A stretch of DNA of 53,816 nucleotides from CAZJFH01 sp964545205 (GTDB taxonomy: Bacteria > Pseudomonadota > Alphaproteobacteria > Rhodospirillales > Magnetospirillaceae). The notes under the pieces were generated by a model, which saw nothing but the letters and a program-made list of their open reading frames with translations, was not told the DNA's origin and made no database searches. Of the stretch, positions 26,278 through 36,397 are shown piece after piece (the first letter of the stretch is position 1; each line of letters begins with the position of its first letter). The stretch covers positions 1 through 53,816 of the forward strand of contig CAZJFH010000032.1 of NCBI GenBank assembly GCA_964545205.1, read 5' to 3'. Both the position numbers and the translations under genes were made by a program.

Positions 26278-27303
26278 TCAGTGCCCATGGCGGTGGTGGG
26301 CATCCGGGTAATGCGGATGCCGGTGAGTCATCGGCTCGTGCCGGTGCCAGTGAACATGTGCACCGATCGGCTCCTCGGCGCCGTGATGGCGATGGTGCTC
26401 GTCGTGCTCATGGGCATGCTCGTGTTCCAGCGCTTCGTGGCGGTGAGCATGCTCGTGGCGCTCGGTCAGATGCAGCCAGACGCCGAAGCCCATGAGCGCC
26501 GCCGCTGCCAGCAGCCGGACGGTGACCGGCTCTCCGAGCAAGAGCACCGAGACGGCGGCGCCGACGAAGGGAGCGGTGGAGAAATAGGCCCCGGTGCGGG
26601 CGGTGCCCAATTCGCGCAGGCCGACGACGAACGCGGCGAGGCTGAGGCCATAGCCGAGGAAGCCCAGCGCCGCGGCAATGGCGGCCGTCCCCGGCTCGGG
26701 CATCTCCGCCCCAAGCGCGAACGCCAGGGCGACATTGGTCCCCCCGGCCGCCAGGCCCTTGATGGCGGCGATCCGGAGCGGGTCCGACAGCGACACCTTG
26801 CGGGTCAGGTTGTTGTCGATCGCCCAGAATAGGCAGGCCGCCAACACGGCCAGCGCCGGCCACGAGGCCTCGACGGAACCGCCCGGCCACGACAGCACCA
26901 CCGCGCCCGCGACGATGGCGAGCATGCCCATCACGATCCGACGATCGGCGTTCTCCTTGAACACCACCCAGGCCAGGACGGCGGTCAACACGCCCTCGGC
27001 ATTGAGCAGCAGGGAGGAGGTCGAGGCGGTGGTGCCGGACAGGCCGAACATCAGCAGCACCGGACCGGCAACGCCCCCGGAGAGGATGGCGCCGATCAGC
27101 CACGGCCATTCGCCTGGGCCAAGCCGAGATCGCTCGCCGCGCACGACCAGCCGGACGGCGCTCAGGCCGATGCCGGACCCGAGGTAAAGGATGCCCGCCA
27201 GCAGCCATGGGCCGACATCGCCTAGCAGCAACTTCGCGAAGGGCGTGCTGGCGCCGAACAGGATGGCGGCGGCGAGCGCCGCCAGGATCCCGGTGTGCCT
27301 CAT
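26278..27303 (-). CDS. EamA/DMT-family transporter with His-rich C-terminal tail
   Basis: A 341-residue inner-membrane protein with two EamA repeats, about ten hydrophobic helices (first MRHTGILAALAAAILFGAST, with FGASTPFAKLLL typical of the family). Residues about 281-341 form a hydrophilic tail with about 23 His in 61 residues, ending HRHPHYPDAHHRHGH. This suggests binding of a transition metal such as Ni, Co or Zn, and the protein may be a metal exporter; the ion is not deducible. ATG 27303. It converges on the restriction enzyme gene and lies between the two copies of that gene's 3' end, so it appears to be cargo of a recombination event. Confidence 0.85.
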   Translation of the reverse strand: MRHTGILAALAAAILFGASTPFAKLLLGDVGPWLLAGILYLGSGIGLSAVRLVVRGERSRLGPGEWPWLIGAILSGGVAGPVLLMFGLSGTTASTSSLLLNAEGVLTAVLAWVVFKENADRRIVMGMLAIVAGAVVLSWPGGSVEASWPALAVLAACLFWAIDNNLTRKVSLSDPLRIAAIKGLAAGGTNVALAFALGAEMPEPGTAAIAAALGFLGYGLSLAAFVVGLRELGTARTGAYFSTAPFVGAAVSVLLLGEPVTVRLLAAAALMGFGVWLHLTERHEHAHRHEALEHEHAHEHDEHHRHHGAEEPIGAHVHWHRHEPMTHRHPHYPDAHHRHGH

Positions 27304-27364
27304 GATGGCCGATAATACAGGCCCGCTGGCAGGAACTGAAGCGCAAGGCCGTTGACCGGAACGT

Positions 27365-27497
27365 CCAGCTCGGGGCGCTGTACCGCGACGGCGCCCGGAT
27401 CCGGCCGCAGATCGACGACGTCCTGAAGTCGCTGAGCGAACTCGGGCTGATCGAGAGCCCCGACCGCGGCCGAAGCTACATCCGGGCGGCGTCGTAG
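27365..27497 (+). pseudogene. orphan 3' fragment of an MmeI-like gene (direct repeat copy 2)
   Basis: Encodes the C-terminal 44 residues of the enzyme at 22823-26236 (QLGALYRDGARIRPQIDDVL and on to YIRAAS) and a stop codon, with no upstream part of the gene. It is in frame with no indels. The pattern of differences points to a divergent allele rather than a very recent copy. It ends 4 bp before the stop of the convergent gene at 27502. Confidence 0.85.
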
Positions 27498-27501
27498 CCG
27501 A

Positions 27502-28350
27502 TCACCCCTTCGGCACCTCGACATACCGCATCTCGAGATTGAACTGGCGGTCCAAAAGCATACGGAAAAATTGCCAGCTTCGTTCGATGATCGTTTCGGC
27601 GAGATAGATGTGATCGGGCCAATACTCGTGGCTAGGCAGCGTGGCCTCAACCGCTTCGGCAATCAGCACGTGATTGCTAAGCGCGATGTCAGAATATTCG
27701 AGGACAAGAATCGTACAGTCACCCTTGTCATGACATTTTTCGAGTTTGGGCAGCTTTTTTCCAAGTGCGGTGGTGATCCGCAGGCGACGCTGGTCCTCAA
27801 TGGGACCACTTGTTGTGCGGCTAATACAGAGGGCGCCGTCGTGCCGGCCGCTTTCGGACCAGTGCACCACTCGCGTCAGAGAAAGCTGGAGACCGTCGAT
27901 CTCGGTCGCGACTGTGCGATTGTACCCGTGCGGTCGGTGATGGCGATCGGGACGCTCAGGGCACTCGGCATGGAGCGCCTCGCTCTGGCCGCGTACCCAG
28001 TCGACGATCTTTGCACGTAGCTCGGGGTGGGTTTTTCGGTGCCGGCCAGCCATAGGGTGGAGAGGAAAGCTGAGATAATATATTCCGGGAGATGGCAGAG
28101 TGCCGTTTAACTCGGCCTCAATCTCCGCTGCAAAGTCATCGAATTGCTTGGCGCTCTTGATGGCGTTCGGGAACGGCTCGATCAGCGTATGCTCAATCGC
28201 AAAGCGCCGCTCTCCAAGCCTGAAGCGCATTTCTACCGGCGAATCCGAAGGGCCACGCTCGGGATAGGTGACATCGTACCGGTTCAGACCCGTGTCCTGT
28301 TCCAGCAGCCGGACCATCGCCTCGCACAGCGCCTGCTCGTTACTCCTCAT
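27502..28350 (-). CDS. hypothetical protein, 282 residues, possible horizontally acquired
   Basis: Not recognised. A soluble protein without signal or membrane segments. It starts MRSNEQALCEAMVRLLEQDT and has a strand-rich N-terminal part (EMRFRLGERRFAIEHTLIEP) that could be part of a nuclease-like fold, a His-rich middle (RPDRHHRPHGYN), and a mixed C-terminal half with TILVLEYSDIALSNHVLIAE. GC is visibly lower than in its neighbours, with many A/T-ending codons, indicating transfer. It begins 7 bp after the gyrB stop on the same strand, so it could be expressed from the gyrB transcript. Its place beside an MmeI-like enzyme hints at a defence or accessory role, which is inference only. Confidence 0.7.
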   Translation of the reverse strand: MRSNEQALCEAMVRLLEQDTGLNRYDVTYPERGPSDSPVEMRFRLGERRFAIEHTLIEPFPNAIKSAKQFDDFAAEIEAELNGTLPSPGIYYLSFPLHPMAGRHRKTHPELRAKIVDWVRGQSEALHAECPERPDRHHRPHGYNRTVATEIDGLQLSLTRVVHWSESGRHDGALCISRTTSGPIEDQRRLRITTALGKKLPKLEKCHDKGDCTILVLEYSDIALSNHVLIAEAVEATLPSHEYWPDHIYLAETIIERSWQFFRMLLDRQFNLEMRYVEVPKG

Positions 28351-28357
28351 CCACCCC

Positions 28358-30790
<2,433 letters not shown>

Positions 30791-30800
30791 CTTGGTCCTT

Positions 30801-31940
30801 CTAGCCTCGCACCGCCGCGACGCCACCGTCGTGCACGGCGAAGTACTGGGCCCGCTCTCCGAGCCCGTCGAAATCGGCGGCGTCGGTGCCGGTGAGCCAA
30901 CTCTGCCCGGCCGTCGTCGCCAGTTCGTCCCACAACGCGCGGCGCCGCTCGGCGTCGAGATGGGCCGCCACCTCGTCGAGCAGCAGCACCGGCGCCAGGC
31001 CCCGCTCGGCCGCCTGGGCCCTGGCCTGGGCCAGGACCAGCGACACCAGCAGCGCCTTCTGCTCGCCGGTCGAGCACAGCTCGGCCGGCACGTCCTTGGC
31101 GACGTGGCGCACCTTGAGGTCGCTCTTGTGCGGCCCCTCGGCGGCCCCGCCGGTGTGGGCGTCGAGCCGCCGGCTGGCCGCCAGCGCCTCGCGCAGCCGC
31201 GCCTCGGCGGCCGCCGGCTCGGCCGTCGCCAGCCAGTCCTCGACCCCGGCCACCGCCAGCGCCGCCGCCGGAAAGGCGCCGCCGGCCGCGCTCGCCGCCT
31301 GCAGCCGCGCCACCGTCGTGCGCCGGGCGACGGCCATCGCGATGCCGTGCGCCGCCATGTCGGCCTCCAGCCGCCCGAGCCAGGCCGGGTCGGCGCGGCC
31401 CTGGCGCAACAGCCGCGCGCGTTCCCGCAGCGCGTGCTCGTAGGCGGTGGCGTGGCCGCCATGCGCCGGCGCGAAGCCGAAGGCCAGCCGGTCGAGGAAC
31501 CGCCGCCGGCCGGCGGCGCCCTCCTGGAACAGCCGGTCCATCGGCGGCGTCAGCCACACCGCGCTGAACGCCTCGGCCAGCGCCGCCTGGCGCGCCGCGG
31601 CGCCGTCGACGCGCACGACGCGCCGCTCGGATCCCGCCTCGCGCCCGGTGCCGATCTCGACGACGCCGTCGGGCCGCCGCACCGTCGCCGCCACGCCCCA
31701 CGAGGCCGCGCCCTGGCGCGTCGCCTCGGACAGCCTGGCCCGCCGCAGGCCGCGCCCGGGCGTCAGGAACGACAGCGCCTCGAGCACGTTGGTCTTGCCG
31801 GCGCCGTTGGGCCCCGTCAGCACCACCGGGCGCGGATCCGTCTCCAGCCGCAGGAAACGGTAGTTGCGGAAATCGGTCAGCGTCAGCCGCACGACCGCGA
31901 TCGCCGCCGCCACGCCGACGCCCGGATCGGCGGCGTTCAC
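30801..31940 (-). CDS. recF: DNA replication and repair protein RecF
   Basis: SMC-like ATPase that helps load RecA on gapped DNA with RecO/RecR. 379 residues if the GTG at 31940 is used; its GTGA overlaps the dnaN stop by 4 bp, a typical coupled start. The N-terminal LTLTDFRNYRFLRLETD leads to Walker A GPNGAGKTN; the signature CSTGEQKALLVSLVLAQA and Walker B LLLDEVAAHLD are near the C-terminus. A later GTG eight codons downstream is possible. The order dnaN-recF-gyrB is conserved. Confidence 0.95.
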   Translation of the reverse strand: MNAADPGVGVAAAIAVVRLTLTDFRNYRFLRLETDPRPVVLTGPNGAGKTNVLEALSFLTPGRGLRRARLSEATRQGAASWGVAATVRRPDGVVEIGTGREAGSERRVVRVDGAAARQAALAEAFSAVWLTPPMDRLFQEGAAGRRRFLDRLAFGFAPAHGGHATAYEHALRERARLLRQGRADPAWLGRLEADMAAHGIAMAVARRTTVARLQAASAAGGAFPAAALAVAGVEDWLATAEPAAAEARLREALAASRRLDAHTGGAAEGPHKSDLKVRHVAKDVPAELCSTGEQKALLVSLVLAQARAQAAERGLAPVLLLDEVAAHLDAERRRALWDELATTAGQSWLTGTDAADFDGLGERAQYFAVHDGGVAAVRG

Positions 31941-33055
31941 ACCCGCATCGGCATCAGCACGTAGATGGCGCTGCCGTCCGTGACTTCGCGCACCACCGTC
32001 GGCGAGGCGGCGTCGGCCATCGCGAAGCGCGCGGCCTCGCCCTCGATCTGCGACAGGATGTCCATCAGGTAGCGCGAGTTGAAGCCGATCTCCATCGCCG
32101 GCGAGGAATAGGACGCCTCCAGCTCCTCGGTGGCGCTGCCGTTCTCGGGGCTCGACGCCGACAGCACCAGCGTGCCCTGGTCGAGCGCCAGCTTGATGGC
32201 CCGCGACTTCTCGGTCGAGATCGCCGAGACGCGGTCGACGGCCTGCGACAGGTCCTTGCAGGCGATCTCCAGCACCTTGTCGTTGTCGGCCGGGATCACC
32301 CGCTCGTAGTCGGGGAAGGTGCCGTCGATCAGCTTCGAGGTCAGCACCGCGTTGTCGAAGGCGAAGCGGACCTTGGTGTCGGACAGCGACACCGTGACCT
32401 CGACCACCGTCTCCTCGATCAGCTTGCGCAGCTCCTGCACCGTCTTGCGCGGCACGATGACGCCGGGCATGCCGAACGCGCCCTCGGGCAGCGGCACCTC
32501 GACGCGGGCCAGGCGGTGGCCGTCGGTGGCGACGGCGCGCAGCACCCTGACGCCGCCGCTCTCGGTGGCGTGCAGGTAGATGCCGTTGAGGTAGTAGCGG
32601 GTCTCCTCGGTCGAGATCGCGAACCGCGTGCGGTCGATCAGGCCCTTCAGCTCCTCGGCCGCCAGGGTGAAGACGTAAGGCAGCTCGCCGCCCGACATCA
32701 CGGGGAAGTCCTCGACCGGCAGGCAGGCCAGCGAGAACTTCGAGCGGCCGGAGCGCAGGGTCATCTGGCCCTCGTCGCCGGAATAGTCGATCTCGACCTG
32801 CGAGCCCTCGGGCAGCTTGCGAACGATCTCGTAGAGCGTGTGCGCCGGCGCGGTGGTGGCGCCCGGGCGGGAGACGTCGGCGGCGACGGTCTCGACGATG
32901 TCGAGGTCCATGTCGGTGGCGTTGAGGCTGAGCGTGCCGGTGCGGCCCTCGATCCGGACGTTCGAGAGAATCGGGATTGTATTGCGGCGCTCGACCACGC
33001 TTTGCACGTGGGCCAGGGACTTCAACAGCGCGGCACGTTCGATCGTCAGCTTCAT
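31937..33055 (-). CDS. dnaN: DNA polymerase III beta subunit (sliding clamp)
   Basis: Ring-shaped processivity clamp for DNA polymerase III. 372 residues from ATG 33055 (MKLTIERAALLKSLAHVQSV), the canonical start; the open frame continues upstream into intergenic repeats but that part is not family-like. Three clamp domains are recognisable (VVERRNTIPILSNVRIEG; FAISTEETRYYLNGIYLHAT; NSRYLMDILSQIEGEAARFA). The C-terminus is YVLMPMRV, matching the usual VxMPMR ending. Separated from dnaA by 349 bp containing an 89-bp tandem repeat. Confidence 0.98.
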   Translation of the reverse strand: MKLTIERAALLKSLAHVQSVVERRNTIPILSNVRIEGRTGTLSLNATDMDLDIVETVAADVSRPGATTAPAHTLYEIVRKLPEGSQVEIDYSGDEGQMTLRSGRSKFSLACLPVEDFPVMSGGELPYVFTLAAEELKGLIDRTRFAISTEETRYYLNGIYLHATESGGVRVLRAVATDGHRLARVEVPLPEGAFGMPGVIVPRKTVQELRKLIEETVVEVTVSLSDTKVRFAFDNAVLTSKLIDGTFPDYERVIPADNDKVLEIACKDLSQAVDRVSAISTEKSRAIKLALDQGTLVLSASSPENGSATEELEASYSSPAMEIGFNSRYLMDILSQIEGEAARFAMADAASPTVVREVTDGSAIYVLMPMRV

Positions 33056-33195
33056 CCGTCGGGCTGCCTTTCCGGTCGGTCTTCCCGCCCCTTCCGGCGG
33101 GGCGGGACAGTATAGCAAAAGGCATTGAAATACGAAGCGGAATCGGCGTTTTTCGCGGCTCCGGGGACGACCTGCCGCCGTCGTCGCCGAGCATG

Positions 33196-33389
33196 CTTCG
33201 AGACGCGCCCCTCCGGGGCGCTCCTCAGCATGAGGTTCGATGATGAAATCGCGTTCTCCTCGCCCTGAGGAGGCGCCGGAGGCGCCGTCCCGAAGGCCCC
33301 TCCGGGGCGCTCCTCGGCATGAGGTTCGATGATGAAATCGCGTTCTCCTCATCCTGAGGAGGCGCCGGAGGCGCCGTCTCGAAGGATGG
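33196..33389. repeat. two tandem 89-bp units built of inverted elements (BIME-like)
   Basis: Unit 1 33208-33296 and unit 2 33297-33385 have the same length and differ at four positions. Each unit holds two inverted copies of a palindromic element (CTCCTCAGCATGAGG and its partner CCTCATCCTGAGGAGGCGCC) separated by ttcgatgatgaaatcgcg. This is a common alphaproteobacterial intergenic repeat type. It fills most of the dnaA-dnaN gap; the remaining part (33056-33195) shows only a short AT-rich stretch near 33110-33140. Confidence 0.85.
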
Positions 33390-33404
33390 GGGGATCGGGC
33401 CGGA

Positions 33405-34793
33405 TCAGCTCTCGAGCATGCGGCGCAGCAGCTCGACGTCCTCGGCGAAGCTCTTGTCGGAATCGCGCAGTTCGTCGACCTTCTTGACGGCGTGCATCAC
33501 CGTCGTGTGGTCGCGGCCGCCGAACTTGCGGCCGATCTCGGGCAGCGAGCGGGCGGTGAGCTGCTTGGCCAGGTACATCGCCACCTGCCGCGGCCGCGCG
33601 ACCTGGCGGGCGCGCCGCGCCGAGTGCATGTCGGCGACCCGGATGTTGAAGTGCTCGGCGACCTTCTTCTGGATCTCCTCGATGGTGATCCGGCGGTCGT
33701 TGGCGCGCAGCAGGTCCTGGAGCACGTCCTGGGTCGTCTCGAGGCTGATGTCGCGGCCGACGAGCTGGGCGTGGGCGACGACGCGGTTCAAGGCGCCTTC
33801 GAGCTCGCGCACGTTCGAGGTGATCTTGTGGGCCAGGAACTCCTTGACCTTCACCGGCACCTCGACGCCGAGCATGTCGGCCTTGGCCTCGAGGATGCCG
33901 AGGCGCAGCTCGTAGGTGGTGGCGTGGATGTCGGCGACCAGGCCGCAGCCGAGGCGCGACTTCAGGCGGTCCTCCATGCCTTCGAGGTCCGAGGGCGACT
34001 TGTCGGCCGAGATCACGATCTGGCGGCCCTGGTCGACCAGCGAGTTGAAGGTGTGGAAGAACTCCTCCTGCGTCGAGTCCTTGCCGCCGATGAACTGGAC
34101 GTCGTCGACCATCAGCACGTCGACCGAGCGGAACTGCTCCTTGAACGACATCGTGTCCTGGTAGCGCAGCGCCCGGATGAACCGGTACATGAACTTCTCG
34201 GCCGACAGGTAGAGCACGCTGCGGTGCGGCGCGCGCTCGCGGATGTGCCAGGCGATGGCGTGCATCAGGTGGGTCTTGCCGAGCCCGACGCCGCCGTAGA
34301 GGAACAGCGGATTGAAGGCCACCGAATCGCTCTCGGCCACCCGCTTGGCGGCGGCGAAGGCGAACTCGTTCGGCTTGCCGGTGACGAAGTTGGCGAAGGT
34401 GTAGCGCGGATCGAGCGGCGCGCCGATCTCGTCGGCGCCGTTGACCTCGGCCGGTGCCGCGGACTGCGCCGGCGGGCGGGCGGGCGTGGCGGCGGGCGCG
34501 GCGGGCGCCGGTTCGGCGGCGGCGCCGGCGCCGACGACGATGTCGACGCCGCGCAGGTCGGGATCCTCGCCGTTCCACAGCGCGCGGATCCGGTCGCCGT
34601 AATGGGTCGCCACCCAGTCGCGCATGAAGCGCGTCGGCGCCATCAGCCGCAGCACGCCCTCGCGGCGCTCGCCGATCATCAGCGGCGCCAGCCAGCTCTT
34701 GAACGCCGCGTCGCCGAACTCCTCGCGAAGCCGTCCCTGAACCCGGCGCCAACGGGTCTCGATCCCGTCTTCCGGTCCAGCCGCCAAAGCCAT
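33405..34793 (-). CDS. dnaA: Chromosomal replication initiator protein DnaA
   Basis: Binds DnaA boxes and opens the origin. 462 residues from ATG 34793 (MALAAGPEDGIETRWRRVQG), which has a GAGG site upstream; an in-frame GTG at 34820 would add nine residues. N-terminal domain I is followed by a Pro/Ala-rich linker, then AAA+ domain III with Walker A GGVGLGKTHLMH and Walker B VDVLMVDDVQFIGGK. C-terminal domain IV carries the DnaA signature GGRDHTTVMHAVKKV. First of the dnaA-dnaN-recF-gyrB genes; rpsT lies upstream on the same strand. Confidence 0.97.
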   Translation of the reverse strand: MALAAGPEDGIETRWRRVQGRLREEFGDAAFKSWLAPLMIGERREGVLRLMAPTRFMRDWVATHYGDRIRALWNGEDPDLRGVDIVVGAGAAAEPAPAAPAATPARPPAQSAAPAEVNGADEIGAPLDPRYTFANFVTGKPNEFAFAAAKRVAESDSVAFNPLFLYGGVGLGKTHLMHAIAWHIRERAPHRSVLYLSAEKFMYRFIRALRYQDTMSFKEQFRSVDVLMVDDVQFIGGKDSTQEEFFHTFNSLVDQGRQIVISADKSPSDLEGMEDRLKSRLGCGLVADIHATTYELRLGILEAKADMLGVEVPVKVKEFLAHKITSNVRELEGALNRVVAHAQLVGRDISLETTQDVLQDLLRANDRRITIEEIQKKVAEHFNIRVADMHSARRARQVARPRQVAMYLAKQLTARSLPEIGRKFGGRDHTTVMHAVKKVDELRDSDKSFAEDVELLRRMLES

Positions 34794-34820
34794 GCTGCGC
34801 ACCTCGGACACCCGTTTCAC

Positions 34821-35129
34821 CCCACTTCAGACAACACCGTCAGCGTCACGCGCCGCAAAGATCGGGCAACAATCCCGAAATCCGGCGCGATCCGACAATA
34901 CCCAAACCGACTTAAAAGTAACTGTACAGCCGGCCCCCCAGCCAACTGCAAACAATTCTCGGATTTGTCCGAGAATTTACTTTGCTTTTTTTCGGTTCCT
35001 ACTGGATCCGGGCACCTGCCGTTCTGGCGGGAGAAGAATGTACCCCCGACGGGCCCGGAAGGCAACATGACCGAAAAGGGAACGGCGAAAAATCACCGCC
35101 GCGCCGGCCGAACCGCCGGCCGGCAAGCG
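34821..35129. other. intergenic region between rpsT and dnaA
   Basis: About 310 bp, more AT-rich than its surroundings around 34900-35000. I found no TTATCCACA-type DnaA boxes here by eye, so it is not an obvious oriC. The main feature is the palindrome at 34954-34977 with a T-rich run (ctttttttc) after it on the plus strand. Confidence 0.45.
34954..34977. promoter_or_regulatory. perfect 10-bp inverted repeat upstream of dnaA
   Basis: AATTCTCGGA, a TTTG loop, TCCGAGAATT. It lies about 160 bp before the dnaA start. On the plus strand it is followed eight bases later by a run of seven T, so it could also be a terminator for plus-strand transcription. As an operator it would be well placed to control dnaA. 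Confidence 0.55.
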
Positions 35130-35158
35130 CCGAAAGGCCGCGCCCCGGGGGCGCGGCC
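35130..35158 (-). terminator. rho-independent terminator of rpsT
   Basis: GC stem GGCCGCGCCCC/GGGGCGCGGCC (35136-35158) followed on the minus strand by TTTCGG, 29 bp after the rpsT stop. Confidence 0.65.
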
Positions 35159-35187
35159 TGGCTCAAATCCCGACGATGGGGAGGGCG

Positions 35188-35454
35188 TCAGCCCTGCAGC
35201 GACTTCAGGCGCTGGTTCAGGCGCGAGACCTTGCGGGCGGCGGTGTTCTTGTGCAGGACGCCGACGGTGACGCCCTTCATCAGCTCCGGCTCGGCATCGC
35301 GCAGCGCGGCCTTGGCGGCCTCGAGATCGCCGGACGACAGGGCCAGCTCGGCCTTCTTGACGAAGGTGCGGATCCGGCTGCGGCGGGCGCGGTTGACCTC
35401 GGTGCGGCGGGCGGTCTGGCGGATGCGCTTCTTAGCCGACTTGTGATGAGCCAT
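35188..35454 (-). CDS. rpsT: 30S ribosomal protein S20
   Basis: Small basic protein that binds 16S rRNA in the body of the 30S subunit. 88 residues: MAHHKSAKKRIRQTARRTEV opens it and the end is SRLNQRLKSLQG, both diagnostic. Own promoter and terminator are visible, so it is a monocistronic unit upstream of dnaA, a position common in Alphaproteobacteria. Confidence 0.97.
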   Translation of the reverse strand: MAHHKSAKKRIRQTARRTEVNRARRSRIRTFVKKAELALSSGDLEAAKAALRDAEPELMKGVTVGVLHKNTAARKVSRLNQRLKSLQG

Positions 35455-35496
35455 GGACAGAGAACCTTGTTGCGACGTCAGAATTCGGAAGGCGCG

Positions 35497-35525
35497 GTTA
35501 TATGGCGCGCGCCGCGGCGCGTCAA
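35497..35525 (-). promoter_or_regulatory. sigma-70 promoter of rpsT
   Basis: On the minus strand TTGACG (35520-35525), an exact 17-bp spacer and TATAAC (35497-35502), both 5/6 to consensus. Transcription would start near 35490, about 36 nt before the rpsT ATG. Confidence 0.75.
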
Positions 35526-35573
35526 GCCGGAATCCGGCGGCGAGGCGATTCCCCGCCGCCGCCGGCCCGGCGT

Positions 35574-36350
35574 TCAGCGGTCCCTGAAGCTGGGCTGGCG
35601 CTTCTCGGCGAAGGCGGCCATGCCCTCCTTCTGGTCCTCGGTGGCGAAGGTCGAATGGAACAGCCGGCGCTCGAAGCGGACGCCCTCGGTCAGGGTCGTC
35701 TCGTAGGCGCGGTTGACCGCCTCCTTGGCCAGCATCACCATCGGCCGCGACATGCCGGCGATGCGGTCGGCGACCTTCAGCGCCTCCTCGAGCAGGTCGG
35801 CGGCCGGCACCACGCGCGAGACCAGGCCCGAGCGCTCGGCCTCGGCGGCGTCCATCATGCGCCCCGTCAGCACCATCTCCATCGCCTTGGACTTGCCGAC
35901 GAAGCGGGTCAGCCGCTGGGTGCCGCCGGCGCCGGGAATCGTGCCGATGGTGATCTCGGGCTGGCCGAACTTGGCGGTGTCGGCGGCCAGGATGAAGTCG
36001 CACATCATCGCCACCTCGCAGCCGCCGCCCAGCGCGTAGCCGGCCACCGCGGCGATCACCGGCTTGCGGCAGGTGGTGATCCGCTCCCACGAGGCGGTGA
36101 TGAAGTCCTCGCGGTAGACGTCCATGTAGGACTTGGACTGCATCTCCTTGATGTCGGCGCCGGCGGCGAAGGCCTTCTCGCTGCCGGTCAGCACGACGGC
36201 GCCGATGTCGTCGTCGGCCTCGAAGGCGTCCAGCGCCTCGCCGAGTTCCTTCATGAGCTGCGCCGACAGCGCGTTCATCGCCTTGGGGCGGTTGAGGGTG
36301 ATCAGGCCGACGCGGCCTTTGGTCTCGACGATCAGGGTTTCGTACGGCAT
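35574..36350 (-). CDS. Enoyl-CoA hydratase
   Basis: Crotonase-fold enzyme adding water to trans-2-enoyl-CoA in fatty acid beta-oxidation. 258 residues, the usual length, from ATG 36350 (MPYETLIVETKGRVGLITLN). The oxyanion-hole segments are AFAAGADIKEM and AVAGYALGGGCEVAMMCD, with the first catalytic Glu in GGCE; the second is in QPEITIGTIPGAGGTQR. Both catalytic Glu are kept, typical for true hydratases rather than isomerases. It stands alone between rpsT and a small secreted protein gene. Chain-length preference cannot be told. Confidence 0.93.
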   Translation of the reverse strand: MPYETLIVETKGRVGLITLNRPKAMNALSAQLMKELGEALDAFEADDDIGAVVLTGSEKAFAAGADIKEMQSKSYMDVYREDFITASWERITTCRKPVIAAVAGYALGGGCEVAMMCDFILAADTAKFGQPEITIGTIPGAGGTQRLTRFVGKSKAMEMVLTGRMMDAAEAERSGLVSRVVPAADLLEEALKVADRIAGMSRPMVMLAKEAVNRAYETTLTEGVRFERRLFHSTFATEDQKEGMAAFAEKRQPSFRDR

Positions 36351-36397
36351 GGCAGGGAAGCTCCGAAAACCGTCAAACGAATGGGTGGGATAGAGAG

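Noticed and set aside
34821..35187. oriC next to dnaA
   Set aside because: No DnaA-box cluster found by eye; not called as an origin.
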